56,632 nt of DNA from Candidatus Spechtbacteria bacterium RIFCSPHIGHO2_02_FULL_43_15b (GCA_001819985.1 MHOE01000024.1:4704-61335); one strand, 5' to 3'. Shown: positions 18,560 to 26,124, counted from the first letter of the stretch. Notes: generated by a model from the sequence alone, not told the origin. Translations and numbers: made by a program.

Positions 18560-18563
18560 ATTT

Positions 18564-19610
18564 TTATAAACCAAGAGCTTTTTTTCCGTTTATGGTCAGC
18601 ATATCCGCTATTTTTTCGATGCTTCCATGATATCTAGCGGAATGAACAAGAACGGAGACATCCTTCCAAATATCGCCGTCGCACCACGGCATATACAAGT
18701 CCCGTACATTATCTATGCCGACGGCCACATTTACCTTAGCTTTAAGAGCCAGTGTCCACGGCGCGATTGAATTATGCGTAGGCGCGAGAACCTCTCTTAT
18801 CTGTAGGTTATCGAGCGTGGCCCTTGGGCATACTATCATGCTTACATTGCTTTCAGCCATCATCGTAAGCGTGTACGAAATAAGCTGATCGTCATTCCAT
18901 GCCGACATCGAAAGACAATGCGTCGCGCATATCGGCTTTTTGTATCCCATATCTCTGTATCTTGCCGCTATATTTGCGAGATAAAAAGTTTCTTTTTCTT
19001 CGGGATGATTTTTTTGGTCAACCTGCATATCCACGCCTTTTCCGAACTCCGCGGCAATCTCGAAAGCGCGTTCCATCTCCGCAAACACCGCGGGGTCTTT
19101 CACTACGCCCCTCTGCCGTTCTCTCGACGGAAGAAAACCGATTGAATCCACTTCTTGGCGCCTGCATGCTTCTCTCAATAACGCATCCATGGCGGTATTT
19201 TTAAGCGCTAAGGTCGGATACACGGCTATTTTAAGAATGAAACCATACCTTCTCCATAATCTTTTTGCTTCTATACAGACATTAAGCGCATCGAGGTCTA
19301 TATCTGGACCTACATCCACATATGTTTGCCACGCGCAAATACCCATTGCTCTTCGACGCGTTATTGAATAATTGAGTCGCCTTACAAGCGTCGCGAGAGC
19401 TTCTTTTCGTACCTTTCCGATCTCCACCCATATATCGTCGAGTTCCAGATCTTTTTTGCCTCGCTTGTCGTATTGCGCCTGTGTCGATGTGTTTTCTGTC
19501 ACAGCATGACCGTGGCAATCTACGATTCCCCCAAACACTAACTTCTTTAATTCGTCTATCGGTGAATAGCAAGGAGCTTCGTGGGACAAATCCAAGCATA
19601 CTTCCATCAT
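18564..19610 (-). CDS. Cytosine-deaminase-like amidohydrolase with altered active site
   Basis: TIM-barrel metallohydrolase of about 348 residues, most like E. coli CodA by eye. HGH in VDCHGHAVTE matches the first metal pair, CATHCLSMSAWND matches the His of SHTTAMHS, and GIDNVRDLYMPW matches the Asp of GHDDVFDPWYP. But the segment VDMQVDQKN lies where CodA has IDVHCDEID, so the third His and the catalytic Glu are both Gln. The flanking beta-sandwich domains are also missing. Deamination is therefore doubtful; a different hydrolase or a binding protein is possible. Start uncertain: ATG 19610 (followed by a second ATG) has a weak GAGG; the open frame reaches 19685 into the palindrome. Confidence 0.75.
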   Translation of the reverse strand: MMEVCLDLSHEAPCYSPIDELKKLVFGGIVDCHGHAVTENTSTQAQYDKRGKKDLELDDIWVEIGKVRKEALATLVRRLNYSITRRRAMGICAWQTYVDVGPDIDLDALNVCIEAKRLWRRYGFILKIAVYPTLALKNTAMDALLREACRRQEVDSIGFLPSRERQRGVVKDPAVFAEMERAFEIAAEFGKGVDMQVDQKNHPEEKETFYLANIAARYRDMGYKKPICATHCLSMSAWNDDQLISYTLTMMAESNVSMIVCPRATLDNLQIREVLAPTHNSIAPWTLALKAKVNVAVGIDNVRDLYMPWCDGDIWKDVSVLVHSARYHGSIEKIADMLTINGKKALGL

Positions 19611-19684
19611 CGCCTCGCTCTTAGTTTTTGTTAAATGCGCGTATGCGCAAAAATTGTACAATAAATCGCTTTTTCGCGCAACCA

Positions 19685-19715
19685 AAAACTAACGGGGTCA
19701 GACCCCGTTAGTTTT
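19685..19715. repeat. GGGGTC palindromic repeat, copy 2
   Basis: 31-base near-perfect palindrome with AAAACTAACGGGGTC / GACCCCGTTAGTTTT arms and a one-base centre. It matches copy 1 at 10690-10720 with two differences. It sits just upstream of the amidohydrolase-like gene and next to two further hairpins. Confidence 0.8.
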
Positions 19716-19721
19716 GAAAAA

Positions 19722-19808
19722 GCCACAAAGCTATAAAGGATATGTGAGAGTGAGGAGAGAGTTTTTGTTCAAAAGAACAACTCTCATATTCCCTTACAGC
19801 TTTGTGGC
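19722..19808. repeat. 87-nt long imperfect hairpin
   Basis: GCCACAAAGCT (19722-19732) pairs with AGCTTTGTGGC (19798-19808). Inside, GGATATG-GAGAG pairs with CTCTCATATTCC, and GAGTT-GTTC pairs with GAACAACTC around an AAAA loop. It runs directly from the palindrome into the next hairpin. No gene lies in it. It may be a miniature mobile element or an RNA processing structure. Confidence 0.6.
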
Positions 19809-19841
19809 GGCTAGTGTTGCGTTAACCCGCAACACTAGCCG
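19808..19841. terminator. Perfect 14-bp hairpin over a stop codon
   Basis: CGGCTAGTGTTGCG and CGCAACACTAGCCG pair without mismatch around a six-base loop. The minus-strand stop codon of the 94-aa gene (19822-19824) lies in that loop. No U-tract follows, so it would block 3' exonucleases or mark a processed end rather than act as a standard terminator. Confidence 0.7.
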
Positions 19842-20106
19842 AAGATTCTTCTTGCCAAATTATACCTACATCCCCCAAGTACGCAGTGTCCTTTTGCCGT
19901 TCTTTGTAAACGGCACGCACCACATCCCATGGCGCATCCGTCACCAGGAAAAATAATTTCTCCTGGCCATCATTATCGAGCTCCTCGAGCTCGATAAAAT
20001 AAATTTCGGTTCTGCCTTTTCCTTCTAACCCCGTCGCCCGTATTGAACGGGCAAAATCGTAGGCGGCCAAACCACCGCCTATAAACCCAAAAGACACGAT
20101 ACCCAT
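19822..20106 (-). CDS. 94-aa hypothetical protein
   Basis: Unrecognised. The N-terminus MGIVSFGFIGGGLAAYDFARSI looks like a short hydrophobic strand and Gly-rich turn, as in nucleotide-binding folds, but is too short to assign. The middle is acidic (IELEELDNDGQEK) and the rest is mixed (LVTDAPWDVVRAVYKE). Strong Shine-Dalgarno AAGGGAGAT shortly before ATG 20106. Its last codons and stop form one arm and the loop of a perfect hairpin. It is part of a minus-strand cluster of tiny genes and hairpins. Confidence 0.65.
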   Translation of the reverse strand: MGIVSFGFIGGGLAAYDFARSIRATGLEGKGRTEIYFIELEELDNDGQEKLFFLVTDAPWDVVRAVYKERQKDTAYLGDVGIIWQEESSASVAG

Positions 20107-20128
20107 ATTATCTCCCTTTTTATTTGTT

Positions 20129-20246
20129 ATTTCTCACGGGTCTGGAGGACTGAAGCCCAAGCAAAGTAACTGGCCCTCCTCCAGGCCCGCAAGAAATAAT
20201 TTTGGGAGCGTACAGGAATTTTTTCAATATTTCCCGTACGCCCCTA
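20129..20246. other. Pair of large intergenic hairpins
   Basis: Hairpin one (20129-20197) pairs ATTTCT, CGGG and CTGGAGGA with TCCTCCAG, CCCG and AGAAAT, interrupted by small symmetric loops. Hairpin two (20204-20246) pairs GGG-GCGTAC-GGGAA with TTCC-GTACGC-CCC. Both lie between the 84-aa and 94-aa genes. There is no ORF here and no U-tract. Confidence 0.65.
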
Positions 20247-20259
20247 GTCGCCGTGCAGG

Positions 20260-20514
20260 TCAATTCCTCGACCTGCACGCCCTGCACTCGCAGGGACGAG
20301 GCCCCCGCAGAATGGCCTTCACGATCTCCGCGGGGGTTACCCCCCCGATTCCCGCTACATCCGGCCCCCCGCGGAGCCGGAAGGCCTCCCTCACCATGGC
20401 CATGGCCTCGGTGAGGATTTTTCTGCTCAGCGCCCTATCCGGCGCTGAGATCACACCACCTCTCCTCACCACGGCCATGGCCTCGGTGAGGAGAGGGCTT
20501 CCAATAGTAGTCAT
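20260..20514 (-). CDS. 84-aa hypothetical protein with internal repeat
   Basis: Unrecognised protein of 84 residues. It contains a repeated helical unit: PLLTEAMAVVRRG near the start and KILTEAMAMVREA about 25 residues later, encoded by nearly identical DNA (around 20390-20418 and 20464-20492). GC content and codons (CTC, ACC, GCC, GTG) are far richer in G and C than neighbouring genes, a sign of foreign origin. A Cys pair occurs near the end (CECRACRSRN). Shine-Dalgarno GGAGG lies before ATG 20514. Its stop codon sits in a CGTGCAGGTC / GACCTGCACG hairpin (20249-20278). Confidence 0.7.
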   Translation of the reverse strand: MTTIGSPLLTEAMAVVRRGGVISAPDRALSRKILTEAMAMVREAFRLRGGPDVAGIGGVTPAEIVKAILRGPRPCECRACRSRN

Positions 20515-20516
20515 AA

Positions 20517-20564
20517 CTAACTCCTCCCTCTCTTCTGATTTGAATTTGGCCTACGACGACCCAT
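20517..20564 (-). CDS. Possible 15-aa Arg-rich leader peptide
   Basis: ATG 20564 follows AAAGGTG at six bases and opens a 15-codon frame (MGRRRPNSNQKRGRS). Its stop lies two bases before the 84-aa start codon. The ribosome site of the next gene lies inside it. This is the geometry of translational coupling, but the short length makes it tentative. Confidence 0.35.
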   Translation of the reverse strand: MGRRRPNSNQKRGRS

Positions 20565-20577
20565 GATTAACACCTTT

Positions 20578-20599
20578 CGCAAGCGCTAAAGCGCTTGCG
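20578..20599. other. Perfect hairpin after the 49-aa gene
   Basis: CGCAAGCGC and GCGCTTGCG pair around TAAA. It lies 21 bases after the stop of the 49-aa gene on the minus strand and lacks a U-tract. Confidence 0.6.
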
Positions 20600-20620
20600 G
20601 GCTCACGGGCCGAGCGTCGG

Positions 20621-20770
20621 CTAGTCTTCAACGAAGACATACCTCAAGACATAATTTGCTTTGCTAAATAATCTGCTTAAAATCGAAGCTCGCTTAACTT
20701 TTTTGCCGGAAACCTTAGCGGTTTTGGCAGTTTTAACGCGAACTTTAATCGCGATGTCTCGTTTTTTCAT
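20621..20770 (-). CDS. 49-aa basic small protein
   Basis: A tiny, strongly basic protein of 49 residues starting MKKRDIAIKVRVKTAKTAK, with Lys-rich VSGKKVKRAS and an aromatic end (YVLRYVFVED). Its composition suggests nucleic-acid binding. It has a perfect consensus promoter (20854-20882) with a leader of about 77 bases; ribosome site is weak. It is the first gene of the minus-strand small-gene cluster and diverges from glyA. I do not recognise it. Confidence 0.65.
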   Translation of the reverse strand: MKKRDIAIKVRVKTAKTAKVSGKKVKRASILSRLFSKANYVLRYVFVED

Positions 20771-20853
20771 ATTTGTGTCAGAAAAAAGCTCCAGAATCGC
20801 ATAAATAAGCCATTGCTTTTAATATGCAACTGAATCTTTTAGATTATATCTGT

Positions 20854-20882
20854 ATTATAGCATAAATAGCCAAGTATGTCAA
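20854..20882 (-). promoter_or_regulatory. Consensus promoter of the small-gene cluster
   Basis: Perfect TTGACA (20877-20882), 17-base spacer, TATAAT (20854-20859) on the minus strand. It lies back to back with the glyA start and is among the best promoter matches in the window. Confidence 0.85.
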
Positions 20883-20920
20883 TATTTATACCACAAACCT
20901 TGCGTGCTAGAGTAATAGTA

Positions 20921-22267
20921 ATGAAAAACCTCTTAAAATATCCAAACCTCAAAAAAACAGACCCGGAAATCGCTGGAATAAATACCTCCGAAGAAAAACG
21001 GCAATTTTTGTACGCGAATTTCATAGCTTCCGAAAACTACGCCTCTCCCGCCGTTCGAGAAGCAAGCTCATCGGTCGCAACGAACAAGTATTCCGAAGGT
21101 TACCCCTCCAAAAGATACTATAAGGGAAATGATGTCGCCATAGATCCGGTTGAAATTTTAGCCCAAAAAAGAGCGTTAAAACTTTTTCAGTTAGACGAGG
21201 AGCAATGGGGCGTCAATGTACAGCCCGCTTCCGGAAGCGAAGCGAATATGGCGGTTTACGGCTCGCTTTTGAAAGCAAAGGGTCAAAATGAAGATATCGC
21301 TCTTGGAATGCGCCTAGATTTCGGAGGGCATCTCACGCACGGTTTCCATGTGTCGTTTTCTGGAAAATTTTTCCATTTTGAACAATACGGATTGGATAAA
21401 AGCGGACGCATAAACTATGAAGAGATTGAAATTTTAGCCCAAAAATTTCAGCCAAAACTGATAGTTTGCGGGGCTTCCGCCTATTCCCGAGTAGTTGAGT
21501 TTGATAAATTCGGCGCGATAGCCAAAAAATATGGGGCTTTGCTCATGGCCGATATCGCCCACATAGCAGGGCTCATAGCCGGAGGCGTTCATCCGTCTCC
21601 ATTCCCCCATTGCGACATAGTAACAACCACGACCCACAAAACCCTGCGAGGCCCGAGAGGCGCGATGATTTTCGCAAGAAAAGACAAAACTCTGGAAACC
21701 GCGTCCAAAACTTCCCCGCTGAATCGGAATTTGAATTCAAAAAAACAAAAATCTCTCTTTGATCTAATAAATTCTGGGGTTTTCCCCGGACTTCAGGGCG
21801 GACCGCATAACCAGCAAACAATGGCGATAGCCGTGTGCCTCAAGGAGGCCGATACTTCAAAATTCCGCAATTACGCCTCGAGGGTTGTAAAAAACGCGGA
21901 AATTCTCGCGGATGAACTTGTCAAATGCGGATTCAGCATAGTTTCCGGAGGCACAGACAACCACCTTATGCTTCTCGATCTCCGGCCTTTTCAAGTGAAC
22001 GGCGAAGATGTTTCGCAATGGCTGTATCTTGCGGGAATCGTTACGAATAAAAACGCCGTACCGAACGACCCTCTGCCCCCGCAACAGGCATCGGGCATAC
22101 GGCTCGGCACGCCTGCTATGACCACAAGAGGTATGGGTCCAAAGGAGATGAAAATGTTCGCGAAATGGATACATTCCGCGGTAACGGATCATTCGGATAA
22201 GAACCTTGAAAACATAAAAAAGCGAGTTCGCGATTTGTGCAAAAATTTTCCGCCGCCCGGATTCTAA
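20921..22267 (+). CDS. glyA: Serine hydroxymethyltransferase
   Basis: PLP enzyme interconverting serine and glycine and loading tetrahydrofolate with a one-carbon unit. Seen: NFIASENYASPAVREA, NKYSEGYP-KRYY, VQPASGSEANMAVY, and the PLP-lysine motif VTTTTHKTLRGPRGAMIF. Start chosen at ATG 20921 (MKNLLKYPNL); the track to 20876 would run into the divergent promoter. A TTTATA-17-TAGAGT pair ends seven bases before this ATG, so it may be leaderless. It is 41 bases ahead of folD, the next folate enzyme. Confidence 0.96.
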   Translation: MKNLLKYPNLKKTDPEIAGINTSEEKRQFLYANFIASENYASPAVREASSSVATNKYSEGYPSKRYYKGNDVAIDPVEILAQKRALKLFQLDEEQWGVNVQPASGSEANMAVYGSLLKAKGQNEDIALGMRLDFGGHLTHGFHVSFSGKFFHFEQYGLDKSGRINYEEIEILAQKFQPKLIVCGASAYSRVVEFDKFGAIAKKYGALLMADIAHIAGLIAGGVHPSPFPHCDIVTTTTHKTLRGPRGAMIFARKDKTLETASKTSPLNRNLNSKKQKSLFDLINSGVFPGLQGGPHNQQTMAIAVCLKEADTSKFRNYASRVVKNAEILADELVKCGFSIVSGGTDNHLMLLDLRPFQVNGEDVSQWLYLAGIVTNKNAVPNDPLPPQQASGIRLGTPAMTTRGMGPKEMKMFAKWIHSAVTDHSDKNLENIKKRVRDLCKNFPPPGF

Positions 22268-22308
22268 ATAACACGGCACAAAATTCTACGTTTTGCGAGG
22301 TAAAAAAT

Positions 22309-23199
22309 ATGGCAACAATTCTTGACGGCAAAAAACTGTCCAAAAAAATGCTCGAGGATCTTCTGCCTCGAATTGAACGAGTAAACAGACGGCTATACCC
22401 GGGGCGGCTTCGCCTTGATATTTTTATGGTCGGAGACAATCCCGCTTCCCAAACTTTTGTTCAGAGAAAAAAAGAAACCGGCTCAAATATAGGAGTTGAA
22501 GTTAATGTACATCATTCACGAAGCGCAAGCACTAACGCGCTTCGTTCCGAAGTTGCCGAACTTGGGAGAAACAAAAATGTTCACGGTATAGTTGTACAGC
22601 TTCCGTTGCCGCCAAATATAAATGAGCAAAAGATACTCGACGCGGTGCCGCCTCATAAAGATGTGGATGTTCTCGGCTATAAAGCCGTGGGTAAATTCAT
22701 AACGCGCAATAAGCAATTTCCAATTCTGCCCTCGACTCTGTCAGGAATACTAAAACTGCTTGAAGCGTACGGAATAAAAGAATTTCGCGGCCAAAATATG
22801 GTTGTTGTGGGCGCGGGAAAACTTGTCGGCCTGCCTGCCGTTAACTATTTTATGCGAAAGGATGAAAAAGACGCGACGGTTACGAATGTATGCCGCCACA
22901 CAAGAGACCTTTCTCAAATTCTTCAAATGGCGGATGTCCTTATTTCAGGTGCCGGAAATCCCGGATTTATAAAGGGAGATATGCTAAAGCCAGGCGCGAT
23001 AATCGTGGATGCCGGAACCTCAAAAGACCCGGCTACTGGAAAACTGGTGGGCGATATTGATTTTGAAACTGTTGAAAAAGTTGCGAGCTTTATAACTCCC
23101 GTACCCGGAGGCGTGGGCCCCATGACTGTCGCGATGATATTTTATAACCTCGTGGAACTTGTGGAGATGAAATACAAAATTCAAAAAGCCGCTTTGTAA
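22309..23199 (+). CDS. folD: Bifunctional methylene-THF dehydrogenase/cyclohydrolase
   Basis: Oxidises and opens 5,10-methylene-THF to 10-formyl-THF. Seen: DGKKLSKKM at the N-terminus, the PASQTFVQRKKE segment (family usually YV..K, here FVQRK), GIVVQLPLP, PPHKDVDVLGY, the Rossmann-fold VVVGAGKLVGLPA, and PVPGGVGPMTVAMI. Start ATG 22309 has a GAGGT ribosome site; the upstream open frame overlaps the glyA end and is not homologous. The stop codon lies in the loop of its terminator. Confidence 0.95.
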   Translation: MATILDGKKLSKKMLEDLLPRIERVNRRLYPGRLRLDIFMVGDNPASQTFVQRKKETGSNIGVEVNVHHSRSASTNALRSEVAELGRNKNVHGIVVQLPLPPNINEQKILDAVPPHKDVDVLGYKAVGKFITRNKQFPILPSTLSGILKLLEAYGIKEFRGQNMVVVGAGKLVGLPAVNYFMRKDEKDATVTNVCRHTRDLSQILQMADVLISGAGNPGFIKGDMLKPGAIIVDAGTSKDPATGKLVGDIDFETVEKVASFITPVPGGVGPMTVAMIFYNLVELVEMKYKIQKAAL

Positions 23200-23208
23200 G
23201 CGGCTTTT
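23184..23208 (+). terminator. folD terminator overlapping its stop codon
   Basis: AAAAGCCGCTT / AAGCGGCTTTT with a three-base loop; the TAA stop spans the loop. Confidence 0.9.
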
Positions 23209-23343
23209 AAGTTTAACTTTGATCTAATGTAAATATCCTCTCAAATCTATTTGACCTCAAAATTGGAATAGAACTGAAGAGTGCTCCTGCCACACGATCT
23301 GCCTGTCGACGGGCAGACATTAGAACCGTGATACAAAGTTAAA

Positions 23344-23367
23344 GGACGACCTGTTTGCTGGTCGCCC
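23344..23367 (-). terminator. Hairpin after the 97-aa gene
   Basis: GGACGACC pairs with GGTCGCCC (one mismatch) and is followed on the minus strand by TTTAACTTT. It lies 19 bases after the gene's stop. Another short hairpin (CTGCC/GGCAG, about 23299-23318) is next to it. Confidence 0.6.
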
Positions 23368-23385
23368 TTCATTAAGAGTGGCGAC

Positions 23386-23679
23386 CTACCCTTGAAGCCT
23401 CAATTTGTATTCAGTGAGCGCAATCTGAAGCTTCAAGCGCGCTTCTTCAAGTTGCACTTTAGCAAACCCTTCCAGGTTCCCCAGAATCTCCTCCTCGCGT
23501 TTTCTATGGATATCGGAAGAGGCTTCATTAATCCTTTTCCGAGCTCCTCGAATGGAGGCTTGTCCTAGCTCTTCTGTACTTCTATACAAGTACAGCGCTG
23601 ACCGAACCCCCTCCACTGATCCAACTATTTTCTGCGCTTCTTCAGTAAGCGCAGTAGTCTGATTCAGATCTTGACTCAT
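23386..23679 (-). CDS. 97-aa helical hypothetical protein
   Basis: Unrecognised, almost wholly helix-forming and charged, with a heptad-like C-terminal half (LEGFAKVQLEEARLKLQ). It has no signal peptide or membrane segment. Strong Shine-Dalgarno GGAGGGGG five bases before ATG 23679. A possible promoter (TTGACA near 23750 with TACTAT after 19 bases) precedes it. It is flanked by hairpins, in the same style as the small genes at 19.8-20.8 kb. Confidence 0.65.
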   Translation of the reverse strand: MSQDLNQTTALTEEAQKIVGSVEGVRSALYLYRSTEELGQASIRGARKRINEASSDIHRKREEEILGNLEGFAKVQLEEARLKLQIALTEYKLRLQG

Positions 23680-23793
23680 TTTTACCCCCTCCTCTAGATT
23701 TCACTGATTTGATAATATGCCATCATAGTACAATAGATATAAAGAGTACTGTCAATAGGTTTGGGTAATGTGATGATAAAGAAAATAACAAAG

Positions 23794-23816
23794 GGAAGAC
23801 GGAAGACGGAAGACGG
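23794..23816. repeat. Short tandem repeat GGAAGAC x3
   Basis: Three perfect seven-base units followed by GG, in the AT-rich spacer between the 97-aa gene and gatB. No gene or terminator is visible there. Confidence 0.85.
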
Positions 23817-23925
23817 TAACGAAAATTAGAAGCGCTTATTGACTGATATTTATGAATTATTGATTAATGTTTACGAATGACTTTACAAAAAATTTAGCGG
23901 CTGACCCTATGCCGGTGGAGGCATG

Positions 23926-25491
23926 CTACTGCTCAACAATTTTCCTTTTGAGAACTTCCGCGACAACCTGCGGGTTCGCCTTGCCATTTGTTTCTTTCAT
24001 TACCTGGCCCACTAGAAACTGTAAAAGTCCAACCTTACCCGCTTTGTATTTCTCTACCGCGTCTGAATTTTCATTTATTGCTTTCTCCACAGCTCCTTCA
24101 AGATCTTTTGCGTCACTCACCTGCGAAAGCCCCCTTTCCTCGACAAGATGATGCGGATCCGCTCCGGTTACGATCATATCCGGTAACAGGTCTTTAGCCC
24201 CGCGACTCGAAATTTTACCCGTGTGAATTAAAATCACAAATTCGGCGAAATCCTCCGGCGACATTTTGCTATCGGAGATCGCCATACCTTTATCCGACAA
24301 GATTTTCCTTACATCTGTTGTTATGTAGTTCGCGCAAAGATTTATCAATTTTTGGCGAACTATTTCTTTCTCGTCTTTATGACCTTCCGTTTCTTCCCAC
24401 GACAAAAGCTCGCTCACAATTTGTTCATAATAACCCGCTAAGACCCTGTCATTTATAAAGATTTCTATAAGCGCGTGGTCTATCCCGTATTCTTCAGCGA
24501 ATCTTTTTCTTTTTGACTGCGGAAGCTCCGGAATTGACGATATTATGTCGGCAATCACGAAATATCCTTGTCCGCTCGCTTCGTTCGCCGGTCTTTCTTT
24601 CATTAAGCGAATCGGCGGGATATCCGGCTCCGGAAAATATCTGTAATCATGCGCCTCTTCTTTGGCTCTCTGTGAAAATGTAACGCCCTTCAAATCATCC
24701 CACCCCCTTGTTTCCTGCGGCATCTTTTCCCCTCTTTCTAAAATTTCGGTCTGCCGCCCAATCTCATGCGCCACGCATCTTTCAACCGCTCTGAAAGAAT
24801 TCAGATTTTTAATTTCCGTTTTTGTGCCGAGCTCCTTTGAACCCTCCGGAGCAATTGAAATATTCACTTCGACGCGCATCTCTCCTTTTTCCATATCCGC
24901 GTCAGACGCTCCTATATACCGCAGTATAAGCTGGAGCTCCTCGGCAAATTTGCGCGCGTCTTCGCCGGAGTGAATATCCGGCTCTGTTACGAGTTCCATA
25001 AGCGGCACGCCCGCTCTATTGAAATCCACAAGGGAGTAATTCTCGCCGGAAGGATGGGAAAGCCCCCCCGCGTCTTCCTCGAGATGTATCCTTGTTATTC
25101 TTATTATCTTTTCCTCCTTTGATTTTTCCGATAATGAATCCACCGAACGCGCCGAGCCGCTTTTACCAATATCAAGATACCCGCCCTTGCAGAATGGCTT
25201 GTCGTATTGGCTTATCTGGTAACCTTTGGGCAAATCCGGATAAAAATAACTCTTCCTGTCGAATTTTGAAAATTCAGCAATCTCGCAATGAAGAGCCGCT
25301 CCTGCCTGTATCACCTTTTTTATTGCTTCGGCGTTGGGTACGGGCAAAGTCCCGGGATGACCCATGCATATCGGACATACATTTACATTGGGTTCTTTTT
25401 GTTCAGGATCGTTCAAGCAGTCGCAAAACATTTTGGTCTTCGTTTTTAACTCCGCGTGTATTTCGAGTCCTATTGTTGGAATGTAAGCCAT
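23926..25491 (-). CDS. gatB: Asp/Glu-tRNA amidotransferase subunit B
   Basis: Kinase and tRNA-binding subunit of GatCAB, which converts misacylated Glu-tRNA(Gln) or Asp-tRNA(Asn). Seen: IGLEIHAELKTKTKMFCDC, zinc-type Cys pairs (CPICMGHPG), KSYFYPDLPKGYQISQY, VDFNRAGVPLMELVTEPD, and a C-terminal YqeY-like tail (LVGQVMKETNGKANPQVV). Start ATG 25491 (MAYIPTIGLEIH) is the family start. It is far from gatC and gatA (44.7-46.5 kb), so the enzyme's genes are split. Confidence 0.96.
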   Translation of the reverse strand: MAYIPTIGLEIHAELKTKTKMFCDCLNDPEQKEPNVNVCPICMGHPGTLPVPNAEAIKKVIQAGAALHCEIAEFSKFDRKSYFYPDLPKGYQISQYDKPFCKGGYLDIGKSGSARSVDSLSEKSKEEKIIRITRIHLEEDAGGLSHPSGENYSLVDFNRAGVPLMELVTEPDIHSGEDARKFAEELQLILRYIGASDADMEKGEMRVEVNISIAPEGSKELGTKTEIKNLNSFRAVERCVAHEIGRQTEILERGEKMPQETRGWDDLKGVTFSQRAKEEAHDYRYFPEPDIPPIRLMKERPANEASGQGYFVIADIISSIPELPQSKRKRFAEEYGIDHALIEIFINDRVLAGYYEQIVSELLSWEETEGHKDEKEIVRQKLINLCANYITTDVRKILSDKGMAISDSKMSPEDFAEFVILIHTGKISSRGAKDLLPDMIVTGADPHHLVEERGLSQVSDAKDLEGAVEKAINENSDAVEKYKAGKVGLLQFLVGQVMKETNGKANPQVVAEVLKRKIVEQ

Positions 25492-25592
25492 ATTACTTTT
25501 TATATTACCACATACCCAAAACCTATGAACAGCCCGCGCCATTTTACATAACATTTTTGCGTTTCGGATTTATTGCTTGTTTGAAGTTTTGA

Positions 25593-25614
25593 AAAGCCCT
25601 GATACGCAGGGCTT
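25593..25614 (-). terminator. Terminator after the Nudix gene
   Basis: AAAGCCCTG / CAGGGCTT stem with a five-base loop, running into TTTT on the minus strand about 40 bases after the Nudix stop. Confidence 0.75.
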
Positions 25615-25656
25615 GAAGTTTAAGTTGCTTTATTACGCTTTCAAGCATTAAAAAGT

Positions 25657-26088
25657 TTATTCTTTTATATACCCGAGCTTCAAAAACCAATGCCGCCATA
25701 CCGGCTCAAGATTTAGGTGCTCAATTTCCCGCGGCGTAAACCAGCCAAATCCTTTCACTTCATCGGATTCAATGCTTATTTCGCCATACTTTTCCTGCCT
25801 TAATTTGAATAAATACCAATAGTGGCCGTCTGTCTTATTCCTCCAGCAATAATTCCACGAAACCATTTCCTCGTGAACGGGAGCAGATTCCTCGAAACCT
25901 TGAAGCCCGACTTCTTCCCCTATTTCGATCAAAATCATCCCCTCTGGAGTTTTTCCTTCGTCCAGATGACCCGCAACGCCAGCCCAGCCATGCGGCTCGT
26001 TTACCCTGTCAATCAGTAAAATTTTAAGCACCCCGTCTTCCACCTTTTCTATAAACGCCCCGACAGATTTTCTTGGACATTCGCTCAT
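25657..26088 (-). CDS. Nudix hydrolase with a degenerate box
   Basis: Nudix enzymes cleave nucleoside diphosphates linked to other groups. The 143-residue protein shows the Nudix region as GHLDEGKTPEGMILIEIGEEVGL-like segments. By eye the consensus first Glu is Lys (GKTPE) and the Arg of REUxEE is Ile, while the metal-binding E-x-x-E-E core (IEIGEEVG) remains. Activity may thus be reduced or altered. Strong Shine-Dalgarno GAGGAGG before ATG 26088. It follows a large inverted-repeat element and opens the deoxynucleotide-related stretch, consistent with nucleotide-pool cleansing, though the substrate is unknown. Confidence 0.85.
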   Translation of the reverse strand: MSECPRKSVGAFIEKVEDGVLKILLIDRVNEPHGWAGVAGHLDEGKTPEGMILIEIGEEVGLQGFEESAPVHEEMVSWNYCWRNKTDGHYWYLFKLRQEKYGEISIESDEVKGFGWFTPREIEHLNLEPVWRHWFLKLGYIKE

Positions 26089-26124
26089 AAAACCTCCTCT
26101 TAATTTAATCGCATCTACCGCTTA

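Noticed and set aside
23794-23816. CRISPR-like array
   Set aside because: Contiguous seven-base units without spacers. No CRISPR repeats or cas genes were seen anywhere.
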